In this document: piece after piece, positions 45,160 to 53,860 of the stretch
How the letters are laid out: the number at the start of each line of letters is the position of its first letter
Position numbering within the stretch: position 1 is the stretch's first letter
Assembly (NCBI GenBank): GCA_002011075.2
Contig: MTMA02000006.1
Location: 356,860 to 411,528 of the forward strand
DNA: 54,669 nucleotides
DNA from: Candidatus Scotarchaeum otlingeri
Lineage (GTDB): Archaea; Thermoproteota; Nitrososphaeria; Geothermarchaeales; JDFR-13
Direction: 5' to 3'
Translations under genes and position numbers: made by a program
Notes under the pieces: generated by a model
The model's input: the letters and a program-made list of their open reading frames with translations, nothing else
Database searches by the model: none
Told to the model about the DNA's origin: nothing

Positions 45160-45310
45160 GCTATCAGTAGAAGGCTCTGTAGCGAATACAATAAGCAGCA
45201 ATATTTTTTGTAGCTTTATGGATAGTAGGTATTGTTAAATGGTCTAGCAAGCCTGAATTCCTAGTTATCTTCCATAGTAGGACCGTCTTGTGTTATATCC
45301 TGATATAAGA

Positions 45311-46420
45311 CTAAGGGAACTGAGGGAAGGGTAGGCATATTATCGCCAAGATCCAAGTGATGACGAAAAGGATTTTTCTAGACCTCGATACTTCAGACAC
45401 ATCATCTAGGGGCCTTACAGTCATCCCTCCACTTAAAGTATACATCAGTAATATGAATAGCGCCATGAAGAAGTAGCCGACCCAAAATAATATCAAAATT
45501 GAGATTAAGGTAGCTATTCGATGTTGACGGGGCCCTAGAACAGCTCTAGCTAGATGCCCCCCGTCTAATTGCCATGCAGGGAATATATTTAAAGCAGTTA
45601 TTAAAAAGCCGACTATGGCAGCCCATGTAAGAGGGTCGATGAGAATCACATATCCCGGTTTAACCGGCCTGAGAGCCTCCTGCAATATATAATATAATAT
45701 TGGGATGGGAAATTCTACCAGTTCTCCCCCTAGCCTCAGCCTAAGGGCTTCAAGTTCATCGAGTGGGACGATGGGAGCATTAAGAACGGCAAATACCGCT
45801 ACTATAAGCGAGGCTACGAGACCCGTTATGGGCCCTGATATACCTGTATCAAAGAGTTTATCTCTATTTGGAGGTATTTCATCTTGAGTTATTACGGCCC
45901 CGAAGGTAGGGAAGATTCCCGGTATACCTGGGATAAAATGAGGCCAACTTGCCTTAATATTATGGATGCCCAATGCTATTTTATGGCCTAATTCATGTAT
46001 ACCTATAATCGACATAATGGCTACTGTGAAGAATATCGTCATTAGAATCGGATCATAATTTGGAAGGGTATATTTAAGATATGGATTAATGCTTCTTAAA
46101 TAACCGTCGACCGAAACTGTTCCAAGGGTAGCTAAAAAAAGGAGCAGTGGCTTGTTAGATTTTTTCTTTTCACGTGGGCGGTATCTAACTATATGGATTT
46201 CATACTCTTCAAACTCTTTATTAAGTAGGGGGAGATAACCCAATCTCTTAATTTCATTATAGAGCTTAATGAAATCCTCCTTCAGTAAATTCTTAGGATT
46301 AACTTTAAATATTAGGACATTATCAGATACATAGTAGTCGCTAATATTGAAATATCTGCTTATTATTTCTTCTATCTGAATAATTTCTTCTCCTCCTTCT
46401 ATGGGAGATATCCCAAACAC
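45311..46420 (-). CDS. Site-2 protease family intramembrane metalloprotease (M50)
   Basis: 369 residues. After an N-terminal soluble segment of about 90 residues there are six or more helices. The zinc motif is HELGH in SIIGIHELGHKIA. The third ligand lies in WQLDGGHLARAV. A hydrophobic FPTFGAVIT loop follows the first motif. Such enzymes cut membrane-bound substrates; no PDZ domain is seen. It is transcribed divergently from the acetyltransferase. GTG start with an upstream TATA-like stretch. Confidence 0.92.
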   Translation of the reverse strand: MFGISPIEGGEEIIQIEEIISRYFNISDYYVSDNVLIFKVNPKNLLKEDFIKLYNEIKRLGYLPLLNKEFEEYEIHIVRYRPREKKKSNKPLLLFLATLGTVSVDGYLRSINPYLKYTLPNYDPILMTIFFTVAIMSIIGIHELGHKIALGIHNIKASWPHFIPGIPGIFPTFGAVITQDEIPPNRDKLFDTGISGPITGLVASLIVAVFAVLNAPIVPLDELEALRLRLGGELVEFPIPILYYILQEALRPVKPGYVILIDPLTWAAIVGFLITALNIFPAWQLDGGHLARAVLGPRQHRIATLISILILFWVGYFFMALFILLMYTLSGGMTVRPLDDVSEVSRSRKILFVITWILAIICLPFPQFP

Positions 46421-46527
46421 CTTAAATTATACACCCCAAATACTATAACAAGATATTTATCTTAAACTATAAATTATAATCTATAGATGAATTGGATAAA
46501 GGAAACTGTTTGTGATCCATATTGATA

Positions 46528-47010
46528 ATGACTGCAAGTGAATATACCGTTGAAAAAGCCAAATATAGTGATATATCCTCAGTTATGGAAATTAATCTAA
46601 GAACTCTGCCCGAGAACTACCCCCGATACTTTTTCGAACATCTATTGGATAGATACCCAGAGACTTTTTTAGTGGCAAGAATGAACAATCAGGTTGTGGG
46701 CTATATTATGTGTCGAATAGAGGATGCTATAATATTTTCTATCCCTTTAAGAAAGGTTAAAAGAGGACACGTAGTATCATTCGCTGTACTCCCAGGATAC
46801 AGAAATATGGGTATCGGAACAGCCTTATTGATAAAAGCCCTTGACGCTATGAAAAATATATATAACTGTTATGATGCGTTTCTGGAAGTTAGGGTAACAA
46901 ACCACGCTGCCATCAGCTTATATAAGAAACATGGATTCGATATCGCCACCATCAAAAAAAGATATTACAAGGATGGCGAAGATGCATATGTCATGGTGAA
47001 GAGGCTTTAA
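46528..47010 (+). CDS. GNAT N-terminal acetyltransferase (Ard1/RimI-like)
   Basis: About 160 residues from ATG 46528. A GTGATCC Shine-Dalgarno sits 9 nt upstream; the frame opens at TTG 46522. The acetyl-CoA loop is VLPGYRNMGIGTALL, preceded by RGHVVSFAVLP and followed by AFLEVRVTNHAAISLYKKHGF and the typical RYYKDGEDAYVM. These fit the archaeal Ard1 group that acetylates protein N-termini. Convergent with the nucleotidyltransferase. Confidence 0.92.
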   Translation: MTASEYTVEKAKYSDISSVMEINLRTLPENYPRYFFEHLLDRYPETFLVARMNNQVVGYIMCRIEDAIIFSIPLRKVKRGHVVSFAVLPGYRNMGIGTALLIKALDAMKNIYNCYDAFLEVRVTNHAAISLYKKHGFDIATIKKRYYKDGEDAYVMVKRL

Positions 47011-47022
47011 TATCAGTTATAT

Positions 47023-47967
47023 CTATACAATCATATCCTTGATATCCTCCTTATTGATTTCTTTCCTGAACCCGACGATAGAATTCTCCACATAACTATC
47101 TTTGATATACACATCGGAAAGAACCACCGAATTTTTTATCAAGGAATTATATATGACAGCATTATTCATTATAAGAACATTACCTAAAAACTTTGAGCCA
47201 AGTATCTTCGCCCTATCCGCGATATGGATACCTGGAAACTCAGAAGATATAAGCTGGAGATATTCATCTTTATTCCCGATGTCATACCAGCAACCCTTCA
47301 GAAAGTATCCATAGACATCATGTTCACTCACTAGCCAGCTTATAAAGTCACCCATCCTATCCATTTTTCCTATAGTCTCCGCATATTCATCCAACACTTC
47401 CCTTATGATTGTTGGAAATATATAAACTCCAATAGAAATTAGTGTGCTCTGAGGCTGCTCTGGTTTTTCAGATAGATCTATAACCTTCCCCTTCGATATT
47501 CTAACAACACCATATCTTTTTGCTCTATCCAACAGACCGACATCATATATAGCAATCATATTCTTAGGGTTATCCATATACATCCTACATAATTCCACTA
47601 AGTTATCTATAAAAAAATTATCCCCAGCAATAACAAGTATGCCGTCACCTAAATCTCCAATTCTATCTAATGCATACATCAGCCCCCCTATAGACCCAAG
47701 TTTATCTCTGTCACTCGTAGTTTTCTCAATTATCAAGTCAACATCCCAAGATTTTCTTTTTAGAAAACTACCTAGGATACCAGAATATTTCTGATTAGTA
47801 GAAAGATAAACCTTATCTATGAAACTATTGGTTTTAAGTATATTAATGATATTCTCCAATATACAACCCTGAGGAAGCGGGAGCAGCCCCTTAGGTATAT
47901 TTCTACTAATCGGTTCCAATCGTTTTGCGTAGCCGCCCATTAGTACTATAGAATTAATCATCATCAA
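47023..47967 (-). CDS. Sugar-phosphate nucleotidyltransferase
   Basis: 314 residues. The nucleotide-binding motif GGYAKRLEPISRNIPKGLLP is at residues 12-31. LVIAGDNFF has the metal-binding Asp. A hexapeptide-like tail (GSKFLGNVLIMNNAVIYNS, repeats of I-x-N/S-V) forms a short left-handed helix. The enzyme probably makes a UDP-, dTDP- or GDP-activated sugar for glycans; which sugar cannot be told. It may feed the same polyprenyl carrier pathway as UppP, but that is inference. Confidence 0.88.
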   Translation of the reverse strand: MMMINSIVLMGGYAKRLEPISRNIPKGLLPLPQGCILENIINILKTNSFIDKVYLSTNQKYSGILGSFLKRKSWDVDLIIEKTTSDRDKLGSIGGLMYALDRIGDLGDGILVIAGDNFFIDNLVELCRMYMDNPKNMIAIYDVGLLDRAKRYGVVRISKGKVIDLSEKPEQPQSTLISIGVYIFPTIIREVLDEYAETIGKMDRMGDFISWLVSEHDVYGYFLKGCWYDIGNKDEYLQLISSEFPGIHIADRAKILGSKFLGNVLIMNNAVIYNSLIKNSVVLSDVYIKDSYVENSIVGFRKEINKEDIKDMIV

Positions 47968-48036
47968 TAGGGAATTTATAATTATTAGTATTTAAGGTAA
48001 ATAGTGGTCTCTGAGTATAATATTTATCCTGAAGTA

Positions 48037-48056
48037 GAGATTACCATGATAATCTC
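48037..48056. repeat. Inverted repeat between the nucleotidyltransferase and LSm genes
   Basis: GAGATTA and TAATCTC pair perfectly around CCATGA. The stem can extend by GTA/TAC across one bulged C to about 10 bp. It lies in the 132-nt gap downstream of the LSm gene and upstream of the nucleotidyltransferase start, so it may be a terminator or an operator; no T-run follows on either strand. Confidence 0.3.
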
Positions 48057-48099
48057 CTACAATTATTGTGGTTACCTAATTCCAAGCAAGAGCCTTAGT

Positions 48100-48351
48100 C
48101 TAAATCTTAGCTTCTTTTTCTTCTTTATTATCAGGTTCTTCTTCTCTATCTATCATTATGGCAATAATGTTATCGCCTCGAACAAAGGCGTAACTCTTAA
48201 AATACTCGAAGCCGTCTCCTATAGATAATCGCCCTCTTCTGTCCTCTATTATTTCTAAGTCTTCTAAGAATAATCCACCTTTGATTGTAGAACCTCTTAA
48301 TACCCCGCTGATAATTCCGTTACGCATTTTGACAATGATCCTTTGTCCCAC
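48100..48351 (-). CDS. LSm/Sm-like archaeal protein
   Basis: At least 83 residues from GTG 48351. GQRIIVKMRNGIISGVLRG is the Sm1 motif start, then GGLFLEDLEIIEDRRG, and the Sm2 motif reads FVRGDNIIAIM. The C-terminus is acidic (EEEPDNKEEKEAK). Sm-like proteins form rings that bind RNA. The usual helix before the first strand is missing from this start, but the in-frame upstream codons encode ILDVSEFIENL, which fits that helix. GAGGTG at 48397-48392 sits 7 nt before an in-frame ATT at 48384. The gene may therefore start at ATT 48384 (94 residues). Confidence 0.8.
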   Translation of the reverse strand: MGQRIIVKMRNGIISGVLRGSTIKGGLFLEDLEIIEDRRGRLSIGDGFEYFKSYAFVRGDNIIAIMIDREEEPDNKEEKEAKI

Positions 48352-48510
48352 AAGATTCTCAATGAACTCAGAAACATCTAAAATATTTATTCACCTCACA
48401 TTATATACTTACTATTATATTTTCGCACTACTAGCTTTATAAGCCTTATGGTAATTAATAAATCAAGTTTTTATTGTTTTTACATCTACCCAAAAAATTA
48501 TATTAAAAAC

Positions 48511-48518
48511 ATATAAAT
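48511..48518 (+). promoter_or_regulatory. TATA element of the thermosome gene
   Basis: CATATAAA, with an A-rich BRE-like TTAAAAA just upstream, lies about 25 nt before an expected start near 48543. A strong GAGGTG precedes the ATG at 48572, so this mRNA has a short leader, unlike its leaderless neighbours. Confidence 0.5.
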
Positions 48519-48571
48519 AGGTATCTAATTTTATATTTGGAAAATTATAGGCATATTCGAGGTGAGTTATT

Positions 48572-50227
48572 ATGGCAACAGCTATACCAGCAGTTACGAG
48601 TGGAGGTCAGCCTATACTCATATTAAAAGAAGGAACCACAAGAAGCAAAGGACGAGAGGCCCAGAAACGATTGATATTGGCAGCGAAGATAGTCAGTGAT
48701 ATCATTAAATCATCCCTGGGCCCTAAGGGAATGGACAAGATGCTCGTAGACAGTCTAGGCGATGTTGTTATTACTAATGACGGTGCAACGATGCTAAAAG
48801 AGATGGAGGTAGAGCATCCGGCGGCTAAGATAATGGTTGAGATATCTAAAACCCAGGATGCAGAAGTAGGAGACGGAACTACATCAGTAGTGGTCCTAGC
48901 GGGAGCGCTTCTAGATAAGGCTGAGGAACTAATAGATAAGGAGGTTCATCCAACAATCATAATAGATGGTTACAAGAAAGCAGCTTCCAAGGCTCTTGAG
49001 GCGTTGGAGAAAATAGCTATCAATGTAGACCCCAAGGATAAAGAGGTCCTGCGGAAAATCGCTGCTACCGCTATGGGATCTAAACTGGTGGCAACTGATA
49101 GGCTATATCTCGCTGATTTGGCTGTGGACGCGGTCTTAACGGTGAAGGAGGATATAGATGGACGGGTCAAAGTCGATATAGACGACGTAAAAGTCGAGAA
49201 GAAACCTGGAGGAAGTGTGAGGGATACTCAGCTAGTGAGAGGGATTGTCCTAGATAAAGAAGTTGTACATAGCGGGATGCCTAAGAGGGTTGAAAACGCT
49301 AAAATAGCGTTGATAAATGCACCGTTGGAAATAGAGAAGACAGAGTTTGACGCTAGAATCAACATCACTTCTCCTGAACAGATAAAAATGTTTATCGAAC
49401 AAGAAAACATGATGCTTAAAGAGATGGTCGATAAAATAGTGTCGGTAGGCGCTAACGTAGTTTTCTGTCAGAAAGGAATTGATGACATTGCACAGCATTA
49501 TCTAGCTAAGGCAGGGGTCTTAGCCGCTCGACGTATCAAGCAGAGCGACATGGAGAAATTAGCGAAGGCCACAGGCGCTAGAATAGTCACAAATCTCGAT
49601 GACCTTACTGAAAAAGATCTTGGTGAAGCAGAGCTGGTCGAGGAGAGAAAGGTAGAAGAGGACAAAATGATATTCATAGAGGGATGCAAGAATCCAAGAA
49701 GTGTTACTATACTTATAAGAGGTGGAAGCGAACGCGTAGTAGATGAAGCAGAACGTAGTCTACATGACGCCTTAAGCGTAGTCAAAGATGTACTAATAAA
49801 GCCTGCAGTGGTGGCAGGGGGAGGAGCTCCCGAAGCTGAAGCAGCGAAGGTGGTGAGAGAGTGGTCTTCATCATTGTCTGGACGAGAGCAACTTGCCGCC
49901 GAAAAGTTTGCTGAGGCGCTAGAAGTAATACCATTGACATTAGCGGAAAACGCCGGTTTAGACACCATTGACATAGAAGTAGAATTAAAAGCAAGGCATG
50001 CCAATGGAGAGGTGTGGGCTGGCGTCGATGTATTCAGCGGCAAAATAGATGACATGAAGAAACTAGAAGTATTAGAGCCTATACTGGTTAAAGAACAAAT
50101 TATAAAGTCAGCGACAGAAGCGGCTTCAATGATTCTAAGGATAGATGACTTAATAGCTGCCTCTAAACTAAAAGAAGAAAAAGGTCCGAAGACACCAAGT
50201 GAAGGTGAAGAAACAAGTTTTGACTGA
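48572..50227 (+). CDS. Thermosome subunit (group II chaperonin)
   Basis: 551 residues. N-terminal equatorial motif [16 protein letters not shown], then [11 protein letters not shown] and [15 protein letters not shown]; apical and intermediate domains follow; the C-terminal equatorial part has [13 protein letters not shown] and the conserved helices. The tail ends [11 protein letters not shown] with no GGM repeat. It folds proteins in an ATP-driven double ring. Codon use is richer in G/C than in many neighbours, as expected for a highly expressed gene. Only one subunit gene is in this window. Confidence 0.97.
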   Translation: MATAIPAVTSGGQPILILKEGTTRSKGREAQKRLILAAKIVSDIIKSSLGPKGMDKMLVDSLGDVVITNDGATMLKEMEVEHPAAKIMVEISKTQDAEVGDGTTSVVVLAGALLDKAEELIDKEVHPTIIIDGYKKAASKALEALEKIAINVDPKDKEVLRKIAATAMGSKLVATDRLYLADLAVDAVLTVKEDIDGRVKVDIDDVKVEKKPGGSVRDTQLVRGIVLDKEVVHSGMPKRVENAKIALINAPLEIEKTEFDARINITSPEQIKMFIEQENMMLKEMVDKIVSVGANVVFCQKGIDDIAQHYLAKAGVLAARRIKQSDMEKLAKATGARIVTNLDDLTEKDLGEAELVEERKVEEDKMIFIEGCKNPRSVTILIRGGSERVVDEAERSLHDALSVVKDVLIKPAVVAGGGAPEAEAAKVVREWSSSLSGREQLAAEKFAEALEVIPLTLAENAGLDTIDIEVELKARHANGEVWAGVDVFSGKIDDMKKLEVLEPILVKEQIIKSATEAASMILRIDDLIAASKLKEEKGPKTPSEGEETSFD

Positions 50228-50232
50228 AGGGT

Positions 50233-50526
50233 TTAACCCTTCTTAGTTTTTTCTAATATCTCCTTTTTAATTTCATCCTTCGACTTTCCTTTGGTTTCTA
50301 TACCTAGTTCTTTTGCTAATTTCATCAACTCATCTTCATCCTCTTCTTCCTCTTCTTCTATCTGTCCCTTAGAAGCCTGCTCAAATTCTTTCTTGGCTAA
50401 CCCTAATGATCTTGCCAACTTAGGAATCTGTTTGGGACCCCATATAAGTAGTACAATGAATAGTAATACTATTATCAGTTCCGTAGGACCCAATCTAAAT
50501 TGTAATGGATGAAGTGGTAATATCAT
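50233..50526 (-). CDS. tatA: Twin-arginine translocase subunit TatA/E
   Basis: 97 residues from ATG 50526. A membrane helix (LGPTELIIVLLFIVLLIWG) is followed by the hinge GPKQIPKLARSLG, an amphipathic helix, and an acidic run (EEEEEEDEDE). The upstream GTG at 50550 would lie beside the TATA element at about 50551-50562, so the shorter start is preferred. TatA forms the pore for folded proteins. TatC was not found in the window. Convergent with the thermosome gene (5-nt gap). Confidence 0.9.
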   Translation of the reverse strand: MILPLHPLQFRLGPTELIIVLLFIVLLIWGPKQIPKLARSLGLAKKEFEQASKGQIEEEEEEDEDELMKLAKELGIETKGKSKDEIKKEILEKTKKG

Positions 50527-50591
50527 TCCTATCGCGACACCTCCAGACACATATAAATATATCCTAGTTAAAAATAAATAGTTTCCCTTAT

Positions 50592-51080
50592 TTAAGATAG
50601 ATGCCTGAAAATTTCGTTGATACTTACTATATCCTTTCCATATTGTAAAACTCTTAAACCAGGCATTTTTTCTTTAAGTCTCTTAACTGTCCATTCATTA
50701 TCATCTATCATCAGTACATTAGAATATTCTATATCTTTAGCAAGATCTACTTTTGCCATATCTATTATCTTGGCTATCATTCTTTCTTTAAATGGATGGT
50801 ACTCAGCCACAATATAATGGAAATACTGCAATAATCCAAATAGCCTTAAGATTTCAATAGCATAATCAGCTATATTAAAAGTCGCTACACCTAGCTTATA
50901 ACCTCTATTGTATAATTCCCTTATAGTAGCTTCTACATTCTCATTCAAACTGATCGTAACGCCTTCAGCGTCCTGCACCTTGCTACCGATTTTTTTGAAT
51001 GGATGCTTCAATATTGAAATGTCATAGTGGTCCCATAATGTCCTATCACAGTCAAATATCACTAAATAGATCTCAGCCAT
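50592..51080 (-). CDS. HAD-superfamily phosphatase, MDP-1/HAD-IIIC type
   Basis: About 162 residues from ATG 51080. FDCDRTLWDH holds nucleophile Asp10 and acid/base Asp12. GYKLGVATFN is motif II with Thr, and NVLMIDDNEWTVKRLKE is motif IV with the two Asp. This small form matches magnesium-dependent phosphatase-1, which may act on proteins or glycated residues. The frame is open to 51134, but the preferred start overlaps the previous gene by only 8 nt, with GGGGAG upstream. Confidence 0.85.
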   Translation of the reverse strand: MAEIYLVIFDCDRTLWDHYDISILKHPFKKIGSKVQDAEGVTISLNENVEATIRELYNRGYKLGVATFNIADYAIEILRLFGLLQYFHYIVAEYHPFKERMIAKIIDMAKVDLAKDIEYSNVLMIDDNEWTVKRLKEKMPGLRVLQYGKDIVSINEIFRHLS

Positions 51081-51687
51081 AGAGGTCTCCCCATATGCTC
51101 TCAGATTCATTATCGAAGCTATTTGGCAAACCATATTTCTTTATTAGGTCAACTAGGACATCACTTATAATAGGCGTTTTATCTATAGGATATCTATAAG
51201 GCAAAATAACCACAGAATTCCATGTAGTCTCTATATTTATTGAGTCGATAAAATTTATTTCGCTCAACTTTTTTCCATCAATGATTTTCTTTGCAACATA
51301 GACCGCGCCGTCTATGGTTAACTGTTGTTTACCTAAGTTGAAACATTTAGCATTTGGTGCGCGGTCTGTAAGTAATGATTTGGTCCTACCCATTGGAGGA
51401 TGAGACCCTAAGATTCCTCCCACCACTATTATGCTATTCTTATCAACATCTTCTGGAGAAATCGTCTTGTCGGCTTGAGGATCTAATATTATAAGTCTAT
51501 CGGTAGAATAGAGTTGCAATACTGATTCTCGATATACCCTTATATTTGGAAAATATTTATGGTATTTAGCCGGAAGATTACATATTATTAGTTCTTCCTC
51601 AGCATAATGAGATGCATTGAGATATTCTAGGTAAAGCCATCTCCAGAGTCTCTTCTCTAAGTGTTCAATCGCTATTATACTCATCAC
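51073..51687 (-). CDS. SPOUT methyltransferase, Sfm1-like (PF04252)
   Basis: 204 residues. IAIEHLEKRLWRWLYLEY at the start, then LPAKYHKYF, VGGILGSHPPMGRTKSLL and KCFNLGKQQLTIDGAVYVA follow the SPOUT knotted-fold family that includes yeast Sfm1, a methyltransferase acting on ribosomal protein uS3. The archaeal target is not known. Its end overlaps the HAD phosphatase gene, so the two are co-translated. Confidence 0.85.
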   Translation of the reverse strand: MMSIIAIEHLEKRLWRWLYLEYLNASHYAEEELIICNLPAKYHKYFPNIRVYRESVLQLYSTDRLIILDPQADKTISPEDVDKNSIIVVGGILGSHPPMGRTKSLLTDRAPNAKCFNLGKQQLTIDGAVYVAKKIIDGKKLSEINFIDSINIETTWNSVVILPYRYPIDKTPIISDVLVDLIKKYGLPNSFDNESESIWGDLYG

Positions 51688-51900
51688 CTATATTATTTTA
51701 GATTATAATACTGATATTATCTTCCTATAGGGGTTCTATCTATATCATGAAATTTATATATGAATGTATTTTAATATATAGCGACGAATGAAATAATATA
51801 TTTTATCGTATGTGAAGGTCGAACACGGAATTTATATTAACAGATAAGTGATTCAGGATGCGTTAGGAATATATAGAATGACAGGAAGGTGCGTTAAACG

Positions 51901-52995
51901 ATGTCTCAAAAACTATTGTGGCCGGTGCCATACGGAAAGATTACGCAGCGAATGATATTTGCAAATTTACTTAAAGATGTTGTCCGTACTCAAGTATGTA
52001 TTGGCTGTGGTACATGTGCAGCCGTCTGTCCTGTTAATGCTATTCAAATGGGTTATGATTATCCCCGTCTATTCGGGATGTGTGTGAGATGCGGCTATTG
52101 CTTTTATACATGTCCTGTTTCAGTAGATGAGCAGTTCAAAGGATTTGACAATATGCATCAGGAGATCGAAAAATTGGCGTTCGGAGAAGTAAGAAAAGAG
52201 CCTTTTGGTGTATACAGAAGCATATATGTGCTAAAAGAATTCGATACACCCGAGGAACCCGCGAAACTTATTCTAAAGTATCTACTGGAAAATCACCTAA
52301 TTGATGCTATTGCTACAATAGGATTTGGAGAGCCCTCATTTGGATTTATGCTTCAACAACCAAGACCCCGTATAGCGGGAAACCCAATTGTAATTACAAA
52401 TGTCGATGAAATAGATGAGGCTATTCCACAGTGGTTAACTTCAGCCCCGTCTGGAATGGCATTGAGAGGTGCTTCAGAGGAGCTTTCAGCTTCCTTCTTT
52501 CAAAAATCTAATGTACCAAAAGTCGCCTACTATGCACCTTCTTCTCATGTTAGAGCTATTTGGAGAGCCAGAATGAGTTGGATTGCTAATTCAAAAGTCG
52601 AAGAAATAGTCGAGTATATTATATCTATATTTGGGAGAACATATTATTTTACCGAGAAGCTGAGAACTGTTTTATTACAGAAAGGAATTAATATAAGTGA
52701 GATTGATGGCTATGAAATAAAGGATAGTGTGGTAGACTTTATCTCAGATAATAAGGTGTTCTCATTCTCTCTAGATGAGATAGCTGAAGCTATACATCCC
52801 GGTATATCGAAAGTTAACGACCGTACCGGCGAATATTCAGATATAAGTATTGGTATGGTCGGAAAAAATATAGTTATGATCGTGAGAAGCGGGCGAATTG
52901 AGCCTATAGTGAATAATATGATTAACGAGAACATCATTAGAGTTGAAGAGGCGGATATGTCAATTATCGAGGGCCTAAGGAGGTTATATGTATGA
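51901..52995 (+). CDS. FrhB/FpoF-like ferredoxin/flavin protein heading the complex I operon
   Basis: 364 residues. Two 4Fe-4S motifs sit at the N-terminus: Cys33-36-39-43 (CIGCGTCAAVCP) and Cys61-64-67-71 (CVRCGYCFYTCP). They are followed by the FrhB-type N- and C-domains (KYLLENHLIDAIATIGFG; VPKVAYYAPSSHVRAIWRA; SDISIGMVGKNIVMIVRSG). Family members take electrons from F420H2 or ferredoxin through FAD. All Cys that normally hold the cluster of the C-terminal domain are absent; there is no Cys after residue 71. It overlaps nuoA by 4 nt and starts after GGAAGGTG, so it is probably the electron-input subunit of this complex. Confidence 0.85.
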   Translation: MSQKLLWPVPYGKITQRMIFANLLKDVVRTQVCIGCGTCAAVCPVNAIQMGYDYPRLFGMCVRCGYCFYTCPVSVDEQFKGFDNMHQEIEKLAFGEVRKEPFGVYRSIYVLKEFDTPEEPAKLILKYLLENHLIDAIATIGFGEPSFGFMLQQPRPRIAGNPIVITNVDEIDEAIPQWLTSAPSGMALRGASEELSASFFQKSNVPKVAYYAPSSHVRAIWRARMSWIANSKVEEIVEYIISIFGRTYYFTEKLRTVLLQKGINISEIDGYEIKDSVVDFISDNKVFSFSLDEIAEAIHPGISKVNDRTGEYSDISIGMVGKNIVMIVRSGRIEPIVNNMINENIIRVEEADMSIIEGLRRLYV

Positions 52996-53369
52996 CGGCT
53001 GAAATCTTACCTTTTGAGGCTTTTTGGCTATTTATTACTTCCTTCTTCATAACAGGATTGTTGTTACCTATAATTGCATATCTCCTAATAGGTAGAAGAA
53101 GGGGGGAGGTCAGGGAAGATACCTTTGAATGTGGCCAGGAGATTGATATGAGACCAAATGATGTGACGATTGTTGGTGCAATGAAATATTTTGGGTATGC
53201 CGTGGCTTTCTTTGTGTTGGATGCATTTGTATGGATCTTAATGGCATCGACTAATTTACTAACTTCCGTTTCTCTTGCACCACTATATTTAGGGGTAATA
53301 ATATACATAGGGATAATCTTGATAGGTATCTACTTCTTTCTACAGGGGCTGGAGGAGATTAAGAGATGA
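52992..53369 (+). CDS. nuoA: NADH-quinone/F420H2 dehydrogenase subunit A
   Basis: 125 residues with three membrane helices. The loop FECGQEIDM after the first helix is typical of NuoA/FpoA. The third helix begins FGYAVAFFVLDAFVWILMA; the usual FDVE reads LDAF, so the conserved Asp stays but the Glu is replaced by Phe. The subunit sits at the junction of the membrane and peripheral arms near the quinone site. It overlaps both neighbours by 4 nt. Confidence 0.93.
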   Translation: MTAEILPFEAFWLFITSFFITGLLLPIIAYLLIGRRRGEVREDTFECGQEIDMRPNDVTIVGAMKYFGYAVAFFVLDAFVWILMASTNLLTSVSLAPLYLGVIIYIGIILIGIYFFLQGLEEIKR

Positions 53370-53860
53370 CTGAAGAACGAGTTGAATTTGAGGGTATATA
53401 TAATAAGTTGCCCCGGCCGATAAGGCGTATATTTAGCTGGGGCCGTTCATTTAGCATATGGCCTGTTCACCTAGTAACAGGATGCTGTAGCCCAGAATTT
53501 ATGCAGGCAGCTGGGCCGAGGTATGATATGGAGCGTTGGGGAGTTCTTCCTATGGCGTCAATAAGACAATCCGATGCATTATTTTTTGTTGGAAATGTAG
53601 CTAGAAAAATGATGAAGCGAGCGTTGCGTCTTTATCAACAAATGCCTGAGCCTAGATATGTAGTAGATATTGGCATCTGTACCATAAGTAAAGGTCCATT
53701 TTATGATAGCTATTCCCTTGTTAGAGTGGCTGATTATCTACCCGTAGATGTAATGATCTCGGGTTGTCCACCTAAGCCTGAGGCTATCTTGTATGGAACT
53801 ATGCTCCTGAGGAAAAAGATTTTGGGTGATGTCGATGAAGGAGCTGGAAAAGAAACTTAG
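53366..53860 (+). CDS. nuoB: Complex I subunit B (NuoB/FpoB)
   Basis: 164 residues. Ligands of the N2 4Fe-4S cluster are the paired Cys in TGCCSPE, the Cys in DIGICTISKG and the one in ISGCPPKPEAI. PEPRYVVDIG is the usual lead-in. N2 passes electrons to quinone. The start overlaps nuoA by 4 nt and the end overlaps nuoC by 26 nt. Confidence 0.96.
   Translation: MTEERVEFEGIYNKLPRPIRRIFSWGRSFSIWPVHLVTGCCSPEFMQAAGPRYDMERWGVLPMASIRQSDALFFVGNVARKMMKRALRLYQQMPEPRYVVDIGICTISKGPFYDSYSLVRVADYLPVDVMISGCPPKPEAILYGTMLLRKKILGDVDEGAGKET

Noticed and set aside
45160-45310. 150-nt gap between the LarA-like and site-2 protease genes
   Set aside because: Examined for tRNA, guide RNA and ORFs; nothing convincing found.
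48004-48228. 74-residue plus-strand ORF opposite the LSm gene
   Set aside because: It contains a run of Phe from the antisense of the acidic LSm tail and covers the intergenic hairpin; a shadow frame.
49498-50055. 185-residue antisense ORF opposite the thermosome gene
   Set aside because: Ser/Ala-rich sequence is the usual antisense shadow of a conserved gene.
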